Shown here one piece after another: positions 25,290 through 33,266 of a stretch of DNA of 43,068 bases (its first letter is position 1; each line of letters opens with the position of its first letter). Source of the DNA: DATFWC01 sp045801465 (GTDB lineage Bacteria > Pseudomonadota > Alphaproteobacteria > Rhizobiales > Xanthobacteraceae). Position numbers and translations under genes: made by a program. The DNA is taken from contig JBJMSU010000041.1 in NCBI GenBank assembly GCA_045801465.1, forward strand, positions 1 to 43,068, in the 5' to 3' direction. The notes below the pieces were generated by a model. That model saw nothing but the letters and a program-made list of their open reading frames with translations. It had not been told where the DNA came from and ran no database searches.

Positions 25290-25365
25290 CTAGTGCCCCT
25301 TTGCTTCCGAAGTTCGTGTCAGGGGGTGCTGCGATCTATCACGAACTTCGGAAACGGCGCACTGG
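25290..25365. repeat. twin hairpin element B (CTAGTGCC...GAAGTTC)
   Basis: 76-bp dyad: start CTAGTGCC, arms TTCCGAAGTTCGTG (25305-25318) and CACGAACTTCGGAA (25340-25353), and outer AGTGC / GCACT. The stem sequence differs from element A though ends and core agree. It ends about 10 bp before the ribosome site (AGGAGG) of the EF-G paralogue, so its hairpin would form in that gene's leader. Confidence 0.8.
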
Positions 25366-25384
25366 TGCCGAGCAGGAGGCAAAC

Positions 25385-27433
25385 ATGGCACAGAACGGCA
25401 ATAGTCACGGGGGTCCCCGGTGCATAGCACTGGTGGGCCCGTTCCAGAGCGGCAAGACCACGCTCCTCGAAGCCATTCTCGCGCGCACGGGTGCGATACA
25501 GCGCCAGGGCACGGTCGAGGCCGGCACCACCGTCGGCGATGCCGGCAAGGAGGCGCGCCATCACCGCATGAGCGTCGAGCTCTCGGTCGCCTCGACCGAT
25601 TTCATGGGCGATACCTACACCTTGGTCGATTGCCCGGGCTCGGTCGAGTTCATCCATGACATGCGCACCGCACTGCCCGCCGTCGATGCGGCGGTGGTGG
25701 TGTGCGAGATGGACGACAAGAAGGTGCCGCAGCTGCAGCTCATCCTGCGCGAGCTCGAAGACCAGAAGATTCCGCGCTTCCTGTTCCTCAACAAGATCGA
25801 CAAGGCCGACGCTGGCGTTCATGACGCGCTCAACCTGCTACAGCCCGCGTCGCGCTCCAAGCTCTTGATGCGCCAGCTTCCGACGTTTTCCGGCGAGATC
25901 ATCACCGGCTTCGTCGATCTCGCGCTCGAGCGCGCCTTCGTCTACAAGGAGCACGCTCCGTCCGAAATCGTGCCGCTCGAGGGCGACACGCTGGACGCCG
26001 AGAAGACGGCGCGCTTCTCCATGCTGGAGACCCTGGCCGATCATGACGACGAGCTGATGGAGCAGCTGCTCGAAGACATTCAGCCGCCGCGCGACAAGGT
26101 GTTCGACGACCTCGCCAAAGAGCTGCGCGACGGGCTCGTCTGTCCGGTCCTGCTGGGATCGGCGACGCGCACCAACGGCGTGCTCCGCCTGCTAAAGGCG
26201 CTGCGTCACGAGGTGCCTGGCATCGCCGCGACCGCTCAACGGCTGGGCGTCAAGGGCGGCAGCGACGCGGTCGCTCTGGTGCTCAAGACCCTCCACACGG
26301 CGCATGGCGGCAAAATGTCCATCGCCCGTGTCCTCTCGGGCACCGTGCCCGAAGGCGCCCAGCTGACCGGCGCGTCGGGCACGGCCGATCGCGCCTCCGG
26401 CGTGTTCAAGATGTTCGGCCAGAACTCGGAGAAGCGCGGCGCGGCGCAAACGGGCGAGAGCGTGGCGCTGGGCAAGCTCGACCACGCCAAGACTTGCGAT
26501 ACGCTCACCACCGGCAAGCAGCCGCTCGCGCCGCTCGTCGAGGTGAAGCCCTATCCGCCGGTGCTGGCTCTCGGCTTCTCGGCCAAGGAGCGCAAGGACG
26601 ACGTCAAGCTCGGCCAGGCGCTCAACAAGCTGGTCGAGGAGGACCCCTCGCTGGTGATCGTGCACAACCCGGAAACCCACGAGATCATCGCCTGGGGACA
26701 GGGGGAGATGCACCTGCGCGTCGCCACCGAGCGTCTCGCCGACCGCTTCGGCGTCGCCGTGCTCACGCATCCGCCCAAGGTCGGCTATCGCGAGACGATC
26801 CGCAAGCCGGTCCAGCAGCGCGGCCGGCACAAGAAGCAGTCGGGCGGACACGGGCAGTTCGGCGACGTCGTGCTCGACATCAAGCCGCTGCCACGCGGCT
26901 CCGGCTTCAAGTTCGCCGAGACGATCACCGGCGGCGTGGTGCCGCGCAACTACATTCCGTCGGTGGAGGAGGGCGTCATCGACGCGCTCAAGCACGGGCC
27001 GTTGGGATTCCCCGTGGTCGATATCTCGGTAACGCTGGTCGACGGCTCGTATCACACCGTCGACTCCTCCGACATGGCGTTCCGCACCGCCGGCCGCATC
27101 GGCATCGTCGAGGGCCTGCCGCAATCCAATCCGGTGCTGCTCGAGCCCATTCACCTTGTCGAGGTCGTGTGTCCTTCGGACGCCACCGCCAAGATCAATG
27201 CCATCGTGTCGGGACGGCGCGGCCAGCTCCTGGGCTTCGACACGCGCGAAGGCTGGAACGGATGGGACGCGGTGCGGGCGCTCATGCCGGAGTCGGCGAT
27301 CGGCGATCTCATCGTCGAGGTGCGGTCGGCGACTGCCGGCGTCGGCACCTATACGTTCAAGTTCGACCACATGGCCGAGCTGACCGGCAAGCAGGCCGAC
27401 CAGATCGTGGCCGCGCGCCGCGCGGCGGAGTGA
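25385..27433 (+). CDS. elongation factor G paralogue with altered switch II
   Basis: 682 aa, EF-G fold end to end. GTPase domain: P-loop GPFQSGKT (18-25), switch II D82-C-P-G85 followed by Ser, and NKID (136-139). Then a beta-barrel domain II, a domain III starting near EVKPYPPVLALG, and domain IV/V (VSFRETIRKPVQQRG-like, GHGQFGDVVLDIKP, then GVGTYTFKFDHMAE). Canonical EF-G has DTPGH, where the His drives GTP hydrolysis on the ribosome; here the residue is Ser (DCPGS). No str-operon genes (rpsL, rpsG, tuf) are adjacent. A divergent EF-G-like factor rather than the main translocase is inferred. AGGAGG precedes the ATG by 7 nt. Confidence 0.9.
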   Translation: MAQNGNSHGGPRCIALVGPFQSGKTTLLEAILARTGAIQRQGTVEAGTTVGDAGKEARHHRMSVELSVASTDFMGDTYTLVDCPGSVEFIHDMRTALPAVDAAVVVCEMDDKKVPQLQLILRELEDQKIPRFLFLNKIDKADAGVHDALNLLQPASRSKLLMRQLPTFSGEIITGFVDLALERAFVYKEHAPSEIVPLEGDTLDAEKTARFSMLETLADHDDELMEQLLEDIQPPRDKVFDDLAKELRDGLVCPVLLGSATRTNGVLRLLKALRHEVPGIAATAQRLGVKGGSDAVALVLKTLHTAHGGKMSIARVLSGTVPEGAQLTGASGTADRASGVFKMFGQNSEKRGAAQTGESVALGKLDHAKTCDTLTTGKQPLAPLVEVKPYPPVLALGFSAKERKDDVKLGQALNKLVEEDPSLVIVHNPETHEIIAWGQGEMHLRVATERLADRFGVAVLTHPPKVGYRETIRKPVQQRGRHKKQSGGHGQFGDVVLDIKPLPRGSGFKFAETITGGVVPRNYIPSVEEGVIDALKHGPLGFPVVDISVTLVDGSYHTVDSSDMAFRTAGRIGIVEGLPQSNPVLLEPIHLVEVVCPSDATAKINAIVSGRRGQLLGFDTREGWNGWDAVRALMPESAIGDLIVEVRSATAGVGTYTFKFDHMAELTGKQADQIVAARRAAE

Positions 27434-27447
27434 AGCGATCTATTTGA

Positions 27448-27539
27448 GTCGTCCCCGCGGCAGGCGGGAACCCATGAACACCGGCAGTGCGAAAAGTCCT
27501 CGCGCGGTGATCATGGGTCCCCGCCTGCGCGGGGACGAC
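27448..27539. repeat. dispersed inverted repeat, GTCGT(T/C)CCCGC family, copy 2
   Basis: 92-bp element with inverted ends GTCGTCCCCGC and GCGGGGACGAC, and inner AACCCATGAACACCGG and ATCATGGGTCCCCGCC. It matches copy 1 (15663-15753) in length and layout. It lies between the convergent EF-G paralogue and PfkB kinase genes and may form a shared 3'-end hairpin. Confidence 0.8.
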
Positions 27540-27556
27540 AAGCGGCATTGGCCCGA

Positions 27557-28453
27557 TCACGCTGCCTGGGCGAACTCGCGTTGCACGGCGGCGATATCCT
27601 GCAGGCTCGGCAGGCCGGCTTCGTTGCCGAGGCGCTGCACCTTGAACGCCGCGGCGGCGCGCGCGAACGTGAAGTGGTCCTCCCAGCTCTTCGCCGGATT
27701 GGCCAGATGGGAATGCACGTAGGCGCCGTGAAAGACGTCGCCGGCGCCGCTGGTGTCGATCACGCGACTGGCCGGCACCGACAGCGCCGGCAAGGTGCGG
27801 GTCTTTCCAGCCTCGTCATACCAGAGCAGACCGCGCGCGCCGAGCGTCACGCCGCCGATGCGGCAGCCGCGTCCTTTGAGATAGTCCAGAGCCGCGGCCG
27901 GCGTCATTCCCATCTGTTCGCAGAAGCGTTCCGCCACGATGGCCACATCCGTCAAGGCGAGCAGCTCCAGCGTATTGGTGCGGACCGCGCCGCCGTCCAG
28001 TGACGTCAGGATCCCGGCCTCGCGACAGTGGCGCGCATAATGCATGGCTGCATCCGGTTGATGTCCATCGAGGTGCAGCACGCGGCAGCCGGACAGATCG
28101 AGCGGCGGAAACGGATGCAGATAGCGGTCGTCGCGCCCGCGCAGGATCGCGCGCTGACCTTTGTGCGGGCGCACGAAGGAGAGCGACGACCTTGCGACTT
28201 TCCGGATGTGCAGCTCGACGTCGTAGCGATCGGCCATGTCCTGGAACATGCGGCCGAGCCAGTCATTGGCGCAGGTGGCGATCAGATCGGGCCGGATGCC
28301 GAGCTTGGCGCAACAGAACGCGGCCGTGACGGCGTTGCCGCCGAACGAGACCGCATATTCGGTAGCCACGTTCTTCTCGTCGCCGACCGGGATGTGGTCC
28401 GTCAGGAACGTCACATCGATATAGGTTTGTCCAATGAACAGAGCTTGCATCAT
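27557..28453 (-). CDS. PfkB/ribokinase-family sugar kinase
   Basis: 298 aa. PfkB motif 1 region SFGGNAVTAAFCCAKLG lies near the start. The C-terminal signature D233-T-S-G-A-G-D239-V-F-H-G-A carries the catalytic base D239. The substrate could be a sugar such as fructose, ribose or a nucleoside, and cannot be told from sequence. Start is MM at 28453 or 28450, neither with a clear ribosome site. The gene lies 30 bp after the glycogen phosphorylase gene, so one transcript is likely and a link to sugar released from glycogen is possible. Confidence 0.9.
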   Translation of the reverse strand: MMQALFIGQTYIDVTFLTDHIPVGDEKNVATEYAVSFGGNAVTAAFCCAKLGIRPDLIATCANDWLGRMFQDMADRYDVELHIRKVARSSLSFVRPHKGQRAILRGRDDRYLHPFPPLDLSGCRVLHLDGHQPDAAMHYARHCREAGILTSLDGGAVRTNTLELLALTDVAIVAERFCEQMGMTPAAALDYLKGRGCRIGGVTLGARGLLWYDEAGKTRTLPALSVPASRVIDTSGAGDVFHGAYVHSHLANPAKSWEDHFTFARAAAAFKVQRLGNEAGLPSLQDIAAVQREFAQAA

Positions 28454-28483
28454 CGGGGTGGAGCGCTTCTCACGTGATTGGCG

Positions 28484-30943
28484 TCACCGCGTGGGAACCT
28501 GCCAGACCTCATCGGCATACTCCCGTATCGTGCGATCCGAGGAGAACCAGCTCATCCGGGATATATTCAGGATCGCCATGCGCCACCAGACCGCCGGATC
28601 ATTCCACACGGCGTCGACGTGGCGCTGCATCCGCCAATAGGAATCGAAATCGGCCGCGATCATGAACTCGTCGGGGCCCAGGATCGCCTCGGTGAGAGGA
28701 TGGAAACGACTGGGGTCTTCGGGCGAGAACAGGCCCGACGCGATGCTCTCGATCGCTTCTTCCAGCGCCGGACAAGCGGCGGCGGCATCGCGGCCTAGCA
28801 GGCCGGCCTGACGTCGCTCCGCGACCTCCTCGGCGTTCAGTCCGAAAATGAAGATGTTGTCGGCGCCGACGTGTTCCCGGATCTCGACGTTGGCGCCGTC
28901 GAGCGTGCCGATCGTCAACGCGCCATTGAGCGCGAGCTTCATATTGCCGGTTCCCGAGGCTTCCATTCCGGCCGTCGAGATCTGTTCGGAGAGATCGGCC
29001 GCCGGGATGATGGCCTCCGCCAGACTGACGTTGTAGTTCGGCAGGAACACGAGCTTCAGCCTGTCGCCCACCACGGGATCGAAGTTGACGACGCGGGCCA
29101 CGTCGTTGGCGAGCTTGATGATCAGTTTCGCGCGCGTGTAGCTCGCCGCCGCCTTGCCGGCGAAGATCTTCACGCGCGGCACCCAGTGCTTGTGCGGCTC
29201 GGCGCGGATCGCGTGATAGAGCGCGACCGCCTCCAGGATATTGAGCAGCTGGCGCTTGTATTCGTGAATGCGCTTGATCTGGACATCATACAGCGGAGAG
29301 GGGCCGCACTTGATGCCCACCGCGCGGCGAATGAGCCGCGCCAGCGCCTCCTTGTTGGCGCGCCGCGTTTGCGCCACGCGCGCGACGAAGCCCGGATCGC
29401 CGGAGAACTGCTCGAGACCAGCCAGGAGCCCGGGCTCGTCGAGGACGCGCTCGCCCACCGCTTCGATGATCAGGTCGGTCAGTTCCGGATTGGCCTGGTA
29501 CAGCCAGCGCCGAAACGTGATCCCATTCGTCTTGTTGACGATACGGCCGGGGCGGGCCGCGTCGAGGTCGCGGAACACCGTGCGGCGCATCAGGTCGGTG
29601 TGCAGCGCCGACACGCCGTTGGTCTTGTGCGAGCCGAGGAATGCCAGATGTCCCATGCGGACGCGCTTCTCGCCTGTCTCGTCGATCAGCGACAACGACG
29701 GGGTGAGCGTCGGATCGATTTTCGTGTGATCGGTGAGCTCCTTCAAATGCTGCCAGTTGATGAGATAGATGATCTGCATGTGCCGCGGCAGAAGACGGTT
29801 CATGAGCGAGACGGGCCAGGTCTCGAGCGCCTCCGGCAGCAGCGTGTGGTTGGTATAGTTGAGCGTTCCGGTGGTGATCCGCCACGCATCCGCCCATGAG
29901 ACCTCCTGCTCATCGACCAGCAGGCGCATCAATTCGGCAACGCCGATCGCCGGGTGCGTATCGTTGAGCTGGATCGCCGCGTGATCCGGCAACGACCCCA
30001 GGTCGCCATATTGCGCGAGGTGACGGCGGACGATGTCCTGCAGCGAAGCCGAAGTGAAGAAGAATTCCTGACGCAGCCGCAGCTCTTGCCCGGCCGGCGT
30101 GGCGTCGCTCGGATAGAGCACCCGTGAAATGGCTTCGGCCTGGGCGCGCGCCGCCAGCGCGCCGACGTAGTCGCCCTGATTGAAGGCCTGCAGGTGGATC
30201 GGCTCCGTCGTGCGCGCCGACCATAGTCGCAGCGTATTGACGTGCCGCCCGCGCCAGCCGACCACCGGCGTGTCATAGGCGATGGCGTGCACGGTCTCGG
30301 CCGGATACCAGACCCCGCGCGCCGTGGTGGCGTCCCCGCCGATATATTCGACGAGTCCACCGAAGCCGATCGGATAAATGATCTCCGGGCGGTCGAACTC
30401 CCACGGGTTGCCGAACGCCAGCCAGTCCTCCGGCAGTTCGTGCTGCCAGCCGTCGGAAATATGCTGCTTGAACAACCCGTGATCATAGCGGATGCCGTAT
30501 CCGAAGGCGGCGATACCGAGCGTCGCCAAGCTGTCCATGAAGCAGGCGGCAAGCCGTCCCAGGCCACCGTTGCCGAGCGCAGCGTCAGGCTCCAGCGCGC
30601 GGATGTCATTGAGGTCGACTCCGAGGTCGGCCAGCGCTTCGCGCACCGGTGCCGCCGTGCCGAGATTGCACAGGGTATCGAACAGAAGCCGGCCGATCAG
30701 GAACTCGACCGACAGGAGATAGACGCGCTTTTGGCGCTCCGCGTACACGCGCCGGGTCGTCGCCATCCATTGGTCGATGACATGGTCGCGCAACGCAAAG
30801 GCGGTGGCCATGAACCAGTCGCGCAGCTGTGCGCTCGAACGGTCCTTGCCCACCGCATAGGTGAGCTTGGCGAGCACCTGGTCCCTGAAGGCCGTGGTTT
30901 CGCGGGCACGAGAAGGCGCCGCTCTCAGGTTCGTATTAAGCAT
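28484..30943 (-). CDS. glgP: glycogen/starch/alpha-glucan phosphorylase
   Basis: 819 aa, the normal size of the family. It releases glucose-1-phosphate from alpha-1,4-glucans. N-terminal features include VYLLSVEFLIGRLL and DAALGNGGLGRLAACFMDS. The pyridoxal-phosphate lysine is K669 in EASGTGNMKLALNGALTIGTLDGANVE-type sequence, and KRIHEYKRQLLN and NKTNGITFRRWL are in place. Cytoplasmic. No other glycogen genes (glgA, glgB, glgC) are in the window, and the gene pairs with a PfkB kinase downstream. The start at 30943 is by family fit; the upstream ribosome site is weak. Confidence 0.96.
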   Translation of the reverse strand: MLNTNLRAAPSRARETTAFRDQVLAKLTYAVGKDRSSAQLRDWFMATAFALRDHVIDQWMATTRRVYAERQKRVYLLSVEFLIGRLLFDTLCNLGTAAPVREALADLGVDLNDIRALEPDAALGNGGLGRLAACFMDSLATLGIAAFGYGIRYDHGLFKQHISDGWQHELPEDWLAFGNPWEFDRPEIIYPIGFGGLVEYIGGDATTARGVWYPAETVHAIAYDTPVVGWRGRHVNTLRLWSARTTEPIHLQAFNQGDYVGALAARAQAEAISRVLYPSDATPAGQELRLRQEFFFTSASLQDIVRRHLAQYGDLGSLPDHAAIQLNDTHPAIGVAELMRLLVDEQEVSWADAWRITTGTLNYTNHTLLPEALETWPVSLMNRLLPRHMQIIYLINWQHLKELTDHTKIDPTLTPSLSLIDETGEKRVRMGHLAFLGSHKTNGVSALHTDLMRRTVFRDLDAARPGRIVNKTNGITFRRWLYQANPELTDLIIEAVGERVLDEPGLLAGLEQFSGDPGFVARVAQTRRANKEALARLIRRAVGIKCGPSPLYDVQIKRIHEYKRQLLNILEAVALYHAIRAEPHKHWVPRVKIFAGKAAASYTRAKLIIKLANDVARVVNFDPVVGDRLKLVFLPNYNVSLAEAIIPAADLSEQISTAGMEASGTGNMKLALNGALTIGTLDGANVEIREHVGADNIFIFGLNAEEVAERRQAGLLGRDAAAACPALEEAIESIASGLFSPEDPSRFHPLTEAILGPDEFMIAADFDSYWRMQRHVDAVWNDPAVWWRMAILNISRMSWFSSDRTIREYADEVWQVPTR

Positions 30944-30984
30944 TTGGGCAGATCAGAGCTGTTCCTGTGCAACCGGTTGGAGGA

Positions 30985-31017
30985 CGAATCGGCATCCTCG
31001 CACATGTCGCCGATTCG
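30985..31017. other. 9-bp hairpin between DUF421 gene and glgP
   Basis: CGAATCGGC (30985-30993) pairs perfectly with GCCGATTCG (31009-31017) around a 15-nt loop. It is 43 bp beyond the stop of the minus-strand DUF421 gene and in the leader of glgP. There is no T-run, so it could be a 3' structure, an operator or chance. Confidence 0.35.
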
Positions 31018-31060
31018 GTCCCGTCGTGTTTTCCACAGACGGCAGAGTCGGGGGTTGCGC

Positions 31061-31522
31061 TCAGGCCGTCACCTGGCGCGTCGAGTAGGGGATGATCGAG
31101 ATCTCCCCGCTGGCTTCCAGAATCGCGTACTTGATTTGATCCATGCGCTCAAGCCCGTGAATGCGGCGGCCGGCTTCGAGCACCTGCTCGGCAGTGAGTC
31201 GTGCGCGCTTCAACCTGCCGAGCAGCGGCCGCCCGTCCTCAACGACGATCATCGGCTCGCCGTTGAACAGCTTGGAGAGTGGCGGAAAATCGCGCTGCAG
31301 CAGCGACAATGCGACATCGGTCAGGATCAGGGTGACGATCACCAGCAACGCGTTGATGACCGAATAATCCTGACCGAGAAGAGCGCGTTGCGTGACGCCG
31401 CCAATGACCAGCAAGAGCACCAGATCGAAGCTGGTCATTTTGCCAAGCGTGCGTCTTCCGGACAGGCGCAAGAGTCCCCACAGGACAAAATAGATGATGA
31501 GCGACCTGATGATGGTGTCCAT
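31061..31522 (-). CDS. DUF421 (YetF/YcaP-like) membrane protein
   Basis: 153 aa. Three N-terminal hydrophobic segments (about 4-18, 33-47, 55-73) with the family block LSGRRTLGKMTSFDLVLLLVIGG, then a soluble DUF421 domain with LFNGEPMIVVEDGRPL, RLTAEQVLEAGR and a short C-terminal strand. Its function is unknown; relatives include sporulation and stress proteins. AGGAG lies 7 nt before the start, in the 19-bp gap to the upstream partner gene, so the two form an operon. Confidence 0.9.
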   Translation of the reverse strand: MDTIIRSLIIYFVLWGLLRLSGRRTLGKMTSFDLVLLLVIGGVTQRALLGQDYSVINALLVIVTLILTDVALSLLQRDFPPLSKLFNGEPMIVVEDGRPLLGRLKRARLTAEQVLEAGRRIHGLERMDQIKYAILEASGEISIIPYSTRQVTA

Positions 31523-31541
31523 GATCGGCTCCTGAAGTCCT

Positions 31542-32042
31542 TTAAGGATAGACGAGCTGAGCGATGTTCAGTGCGCCGCGGCCTTCAACCTCGACGTGAA
31601 GCGACATCAAGCCGAAGCGCTTGGGCCGTGCGGCGACATAGACGCCAAGATCGCCGGCGCTGGATCGCGCAAAGAGGAATTCCAGGCCGTAGCTGCCGCC
31701 GCTGCTGCGGACCGGCCGCGGTTCGATGGAATCGATGTCGTGCATGTTTGCAAATGACGGGCCTAAGCGGACGAGCACATGATCGGGAAGCGGCGCGCTG
31801 GTGCGAATGACGAAGTGGGTGAGCGCAGTCTTGTGGGCGAAGCGCTCGTAGTCGATCGCCACCGATTCATCGGCGTTCTTGGCGATGGTGCGGCTGAGCG
31901 GCCCGTGGAAAAAGATGCCGGCCAGGCCCGCAACCAGCAGCGCCGCCATGACAATCCAGCCGATGCGCTCGGCCAGCCAAGTCCGCCGCTGAAATTGCAT
32001 ATCTTCCTGAATAGGATGGGTCCGGCTATCGAGATAATCCAT
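31542..32042 (-). CDS. membrane-anchored protein of unknown function, DUF421 partner
   Basis: 166 aa: a cytoplasmic N-terminus MDYLDSRTHPIQEDMQFQRRTWLAERIG, one transmembrane segment (about residues 27-47) and a C-terminal part with several strands. I recall small proteins with THPIQ-ED-FQRRTW beside DUF421 genes in other proteobacteria. The upstream in-frame start at 32138 lacks support. A start at 32000 has a closer AGGAAG site but would lose the conserved N-terminus, so 32042 is preferred. Function unknown. Confidence 0.72.
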   Translation of the reverse strand: MDYLDSRTHPIQEDMQFQRRTWLAERIGWIVMAALLVAGLAGIFFHGPLSRTIAKNADESVAIDYERFAHKTALTHFVIRTSAPLPDHVLVRLGPSFANMHDIDSIEPRPVRSSGGSYGLEFLFARSSAGDLGVYVAARPKRFGLMSLHVEVEGRGALNIAQLVYP

Positions 32043-32296
32043 TAAGCTTGCCCATATGGCCGCCAATGCAACGCAAACGCTGCGCGGCGCGGCCGGTTCC
32101 CGGCGGATCCCTGCGTCAGCCGCATGGTGGAGGGCCAAAAACCCCGTTACCGGCCCCGCCAGAAGGGCGGGTATGGTTGCTTCCTCGGCCGGGGCATGGG
32201 GGCGGAGCAGGGCGAAGATCTCTGACCCACCTGTGACTTGCTGGTGAGCGGGCGGGCACGTATGTGTTCAATCAAATCGGCCGAGGAGAGTGCCTG

Positions 32297-33265
32297 ATGC
32301 ACGTCGTTCGCCGCCGCGGGTGGGAAATTCCCGAGCACTTTGCGACTCCGGAACGTCGCTTCTTGAACCGCCGCACCTTTGTGATGGCGGCCGGCGCCGC
32401 CGCGCTGACGCTCTCCCCGCAGGTCGCGCAGGCGCAGCGCATCGCCGATCTTCCCGATCCCACGAAGGATCTCTATCCCGTCAAGCGCAACGAGAAGCTC
32501 GTGCTCGATCGCCCGCTGACCGACGAGGCCATCAACACAACCTACAATAATTTTTACGAGTTCGGCTCGGCCAAGACCATCGCCAAGGCCGCGCAGGCGC
32601 TCAAGCTCAGGCCCTGGACCGTGAAGATCGATGGCATGGTGGAGCGGCCGCAGGAGATCGGCATCGACGACCTCGTTCGCAAGATGCCGCTCGAGGAGCG
32701 CCTCTATCGCCACCGCTGCGTGGAAGCATGGTCGATGGCAGTGCCCTGGTCCGGTTTTCCGCTGGCCAAACTGGTGGACCTGGCGAGGCCCCTCGCATCG
32801 GCCAAGTACCTGCGGATGGAAACCTTCCTGGATCCGACCACGGCATCGGGCCAGCGCCAGACTTGGTACCCGTGGCCCTATGTGGAAGGGCTGACGATGG
32901 CGGAAGCCACCAACGAGCTCGCGTTCCTGGTGACCGGCGCCTACGGCAAGCCGGTGGCCAAGTCGATGGGCGCGCCGCTGCGGCTCGCCGTGCCATGGAA
33001 GTACGGGTTCAAGTCGATCAAGTCGATCACCCGCTTCACGTTCACGGACCAGCGGCCGAAGAGCTTCTGGGAGGCGTTGCAGGCGTCCGAATACGGCTTC
33101 TGGGCCAACGTCAATCCGGAGGTGCCGCACCCGCGCTGGAGCCAGGCGACGGAGGAACTGATCGGCCGCGGCGGCGAACGCCGGCCGACCATCCTGTTCA
33201 ACGGCTACGGCGAATTCGTCGCCCACCTGTACAAGGGCCTCGAGGACGAGCGGCTGTGGGCGTGA
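32297..33265 (+). CDS. msrP: protein-methionine-sulfoxide reductase catalytic subunit (MsrP/YedY)
   Basis: 322 aa with a twin-arginine signal (N-R25-R26-T-F-V-M-A-A-G) for Tat export of the folded molybdopterin enzyme to the periplasm. The molybdenum-binding cysteine is C141 in HRCVEAWSMAVPW. Family blocks RPWTVKIDGMVERP and PLRLAVPWKYGFKSIKSI are in place. MsrP repairs oxidised methionine in periplasmic proteins with electrons from the haem membrane subunit MsrQ, which is not next to it here. GAGGAG lies about 9 nt before the ATG at 32297. An in-frame start at 32264 would add 11 residues with no site. It is convergent with a Bug gene, 1 bp apart. Confidence 0.95.
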   Translation: MHVVRRRGWEIPEHFATPERRFLNRRTFVMAAGAAALTLSPQVAQAQRIADLPDPTKDLYPVKRNEKLVLDRPLTDEAINTTYNNFYEFGSAKTIAKAAQALKLRPWTVKIDGMVERPQEIGIDDLVRKMPLEERLYRHRCVEAWSMAVPWSGFPLAKLVDLARPLASAKYLRMETFLDPTTASGQRQTWYPWPYVEGLTMAEATNELAFLVTGAYGKPVAKSMGAPLRLAVPWKYGFKSIKSITRFTFTDQRPKSFWEALQASEYGFWANVNPEVPHPRWSQATEELIGRGGERRPTILFNGYGEFVAHLYKGLEDERLWA

Positions 33266-33266
33266 G

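Larger units (their letters stand above)
25058..25384. other. intergenic region with twin hairpin elements
   Basis: No gene is evident in these 327 bp between the binding-protein gene and the EF-G paralogue, both on the plus strand. The left half (25058-25198) shows no structure I can interpret. The right half is almost filled by two tandem related hairpins listed separately. Any promoter for the EF-G paralogue must lie in or before these elements. Confidence 0.6.
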
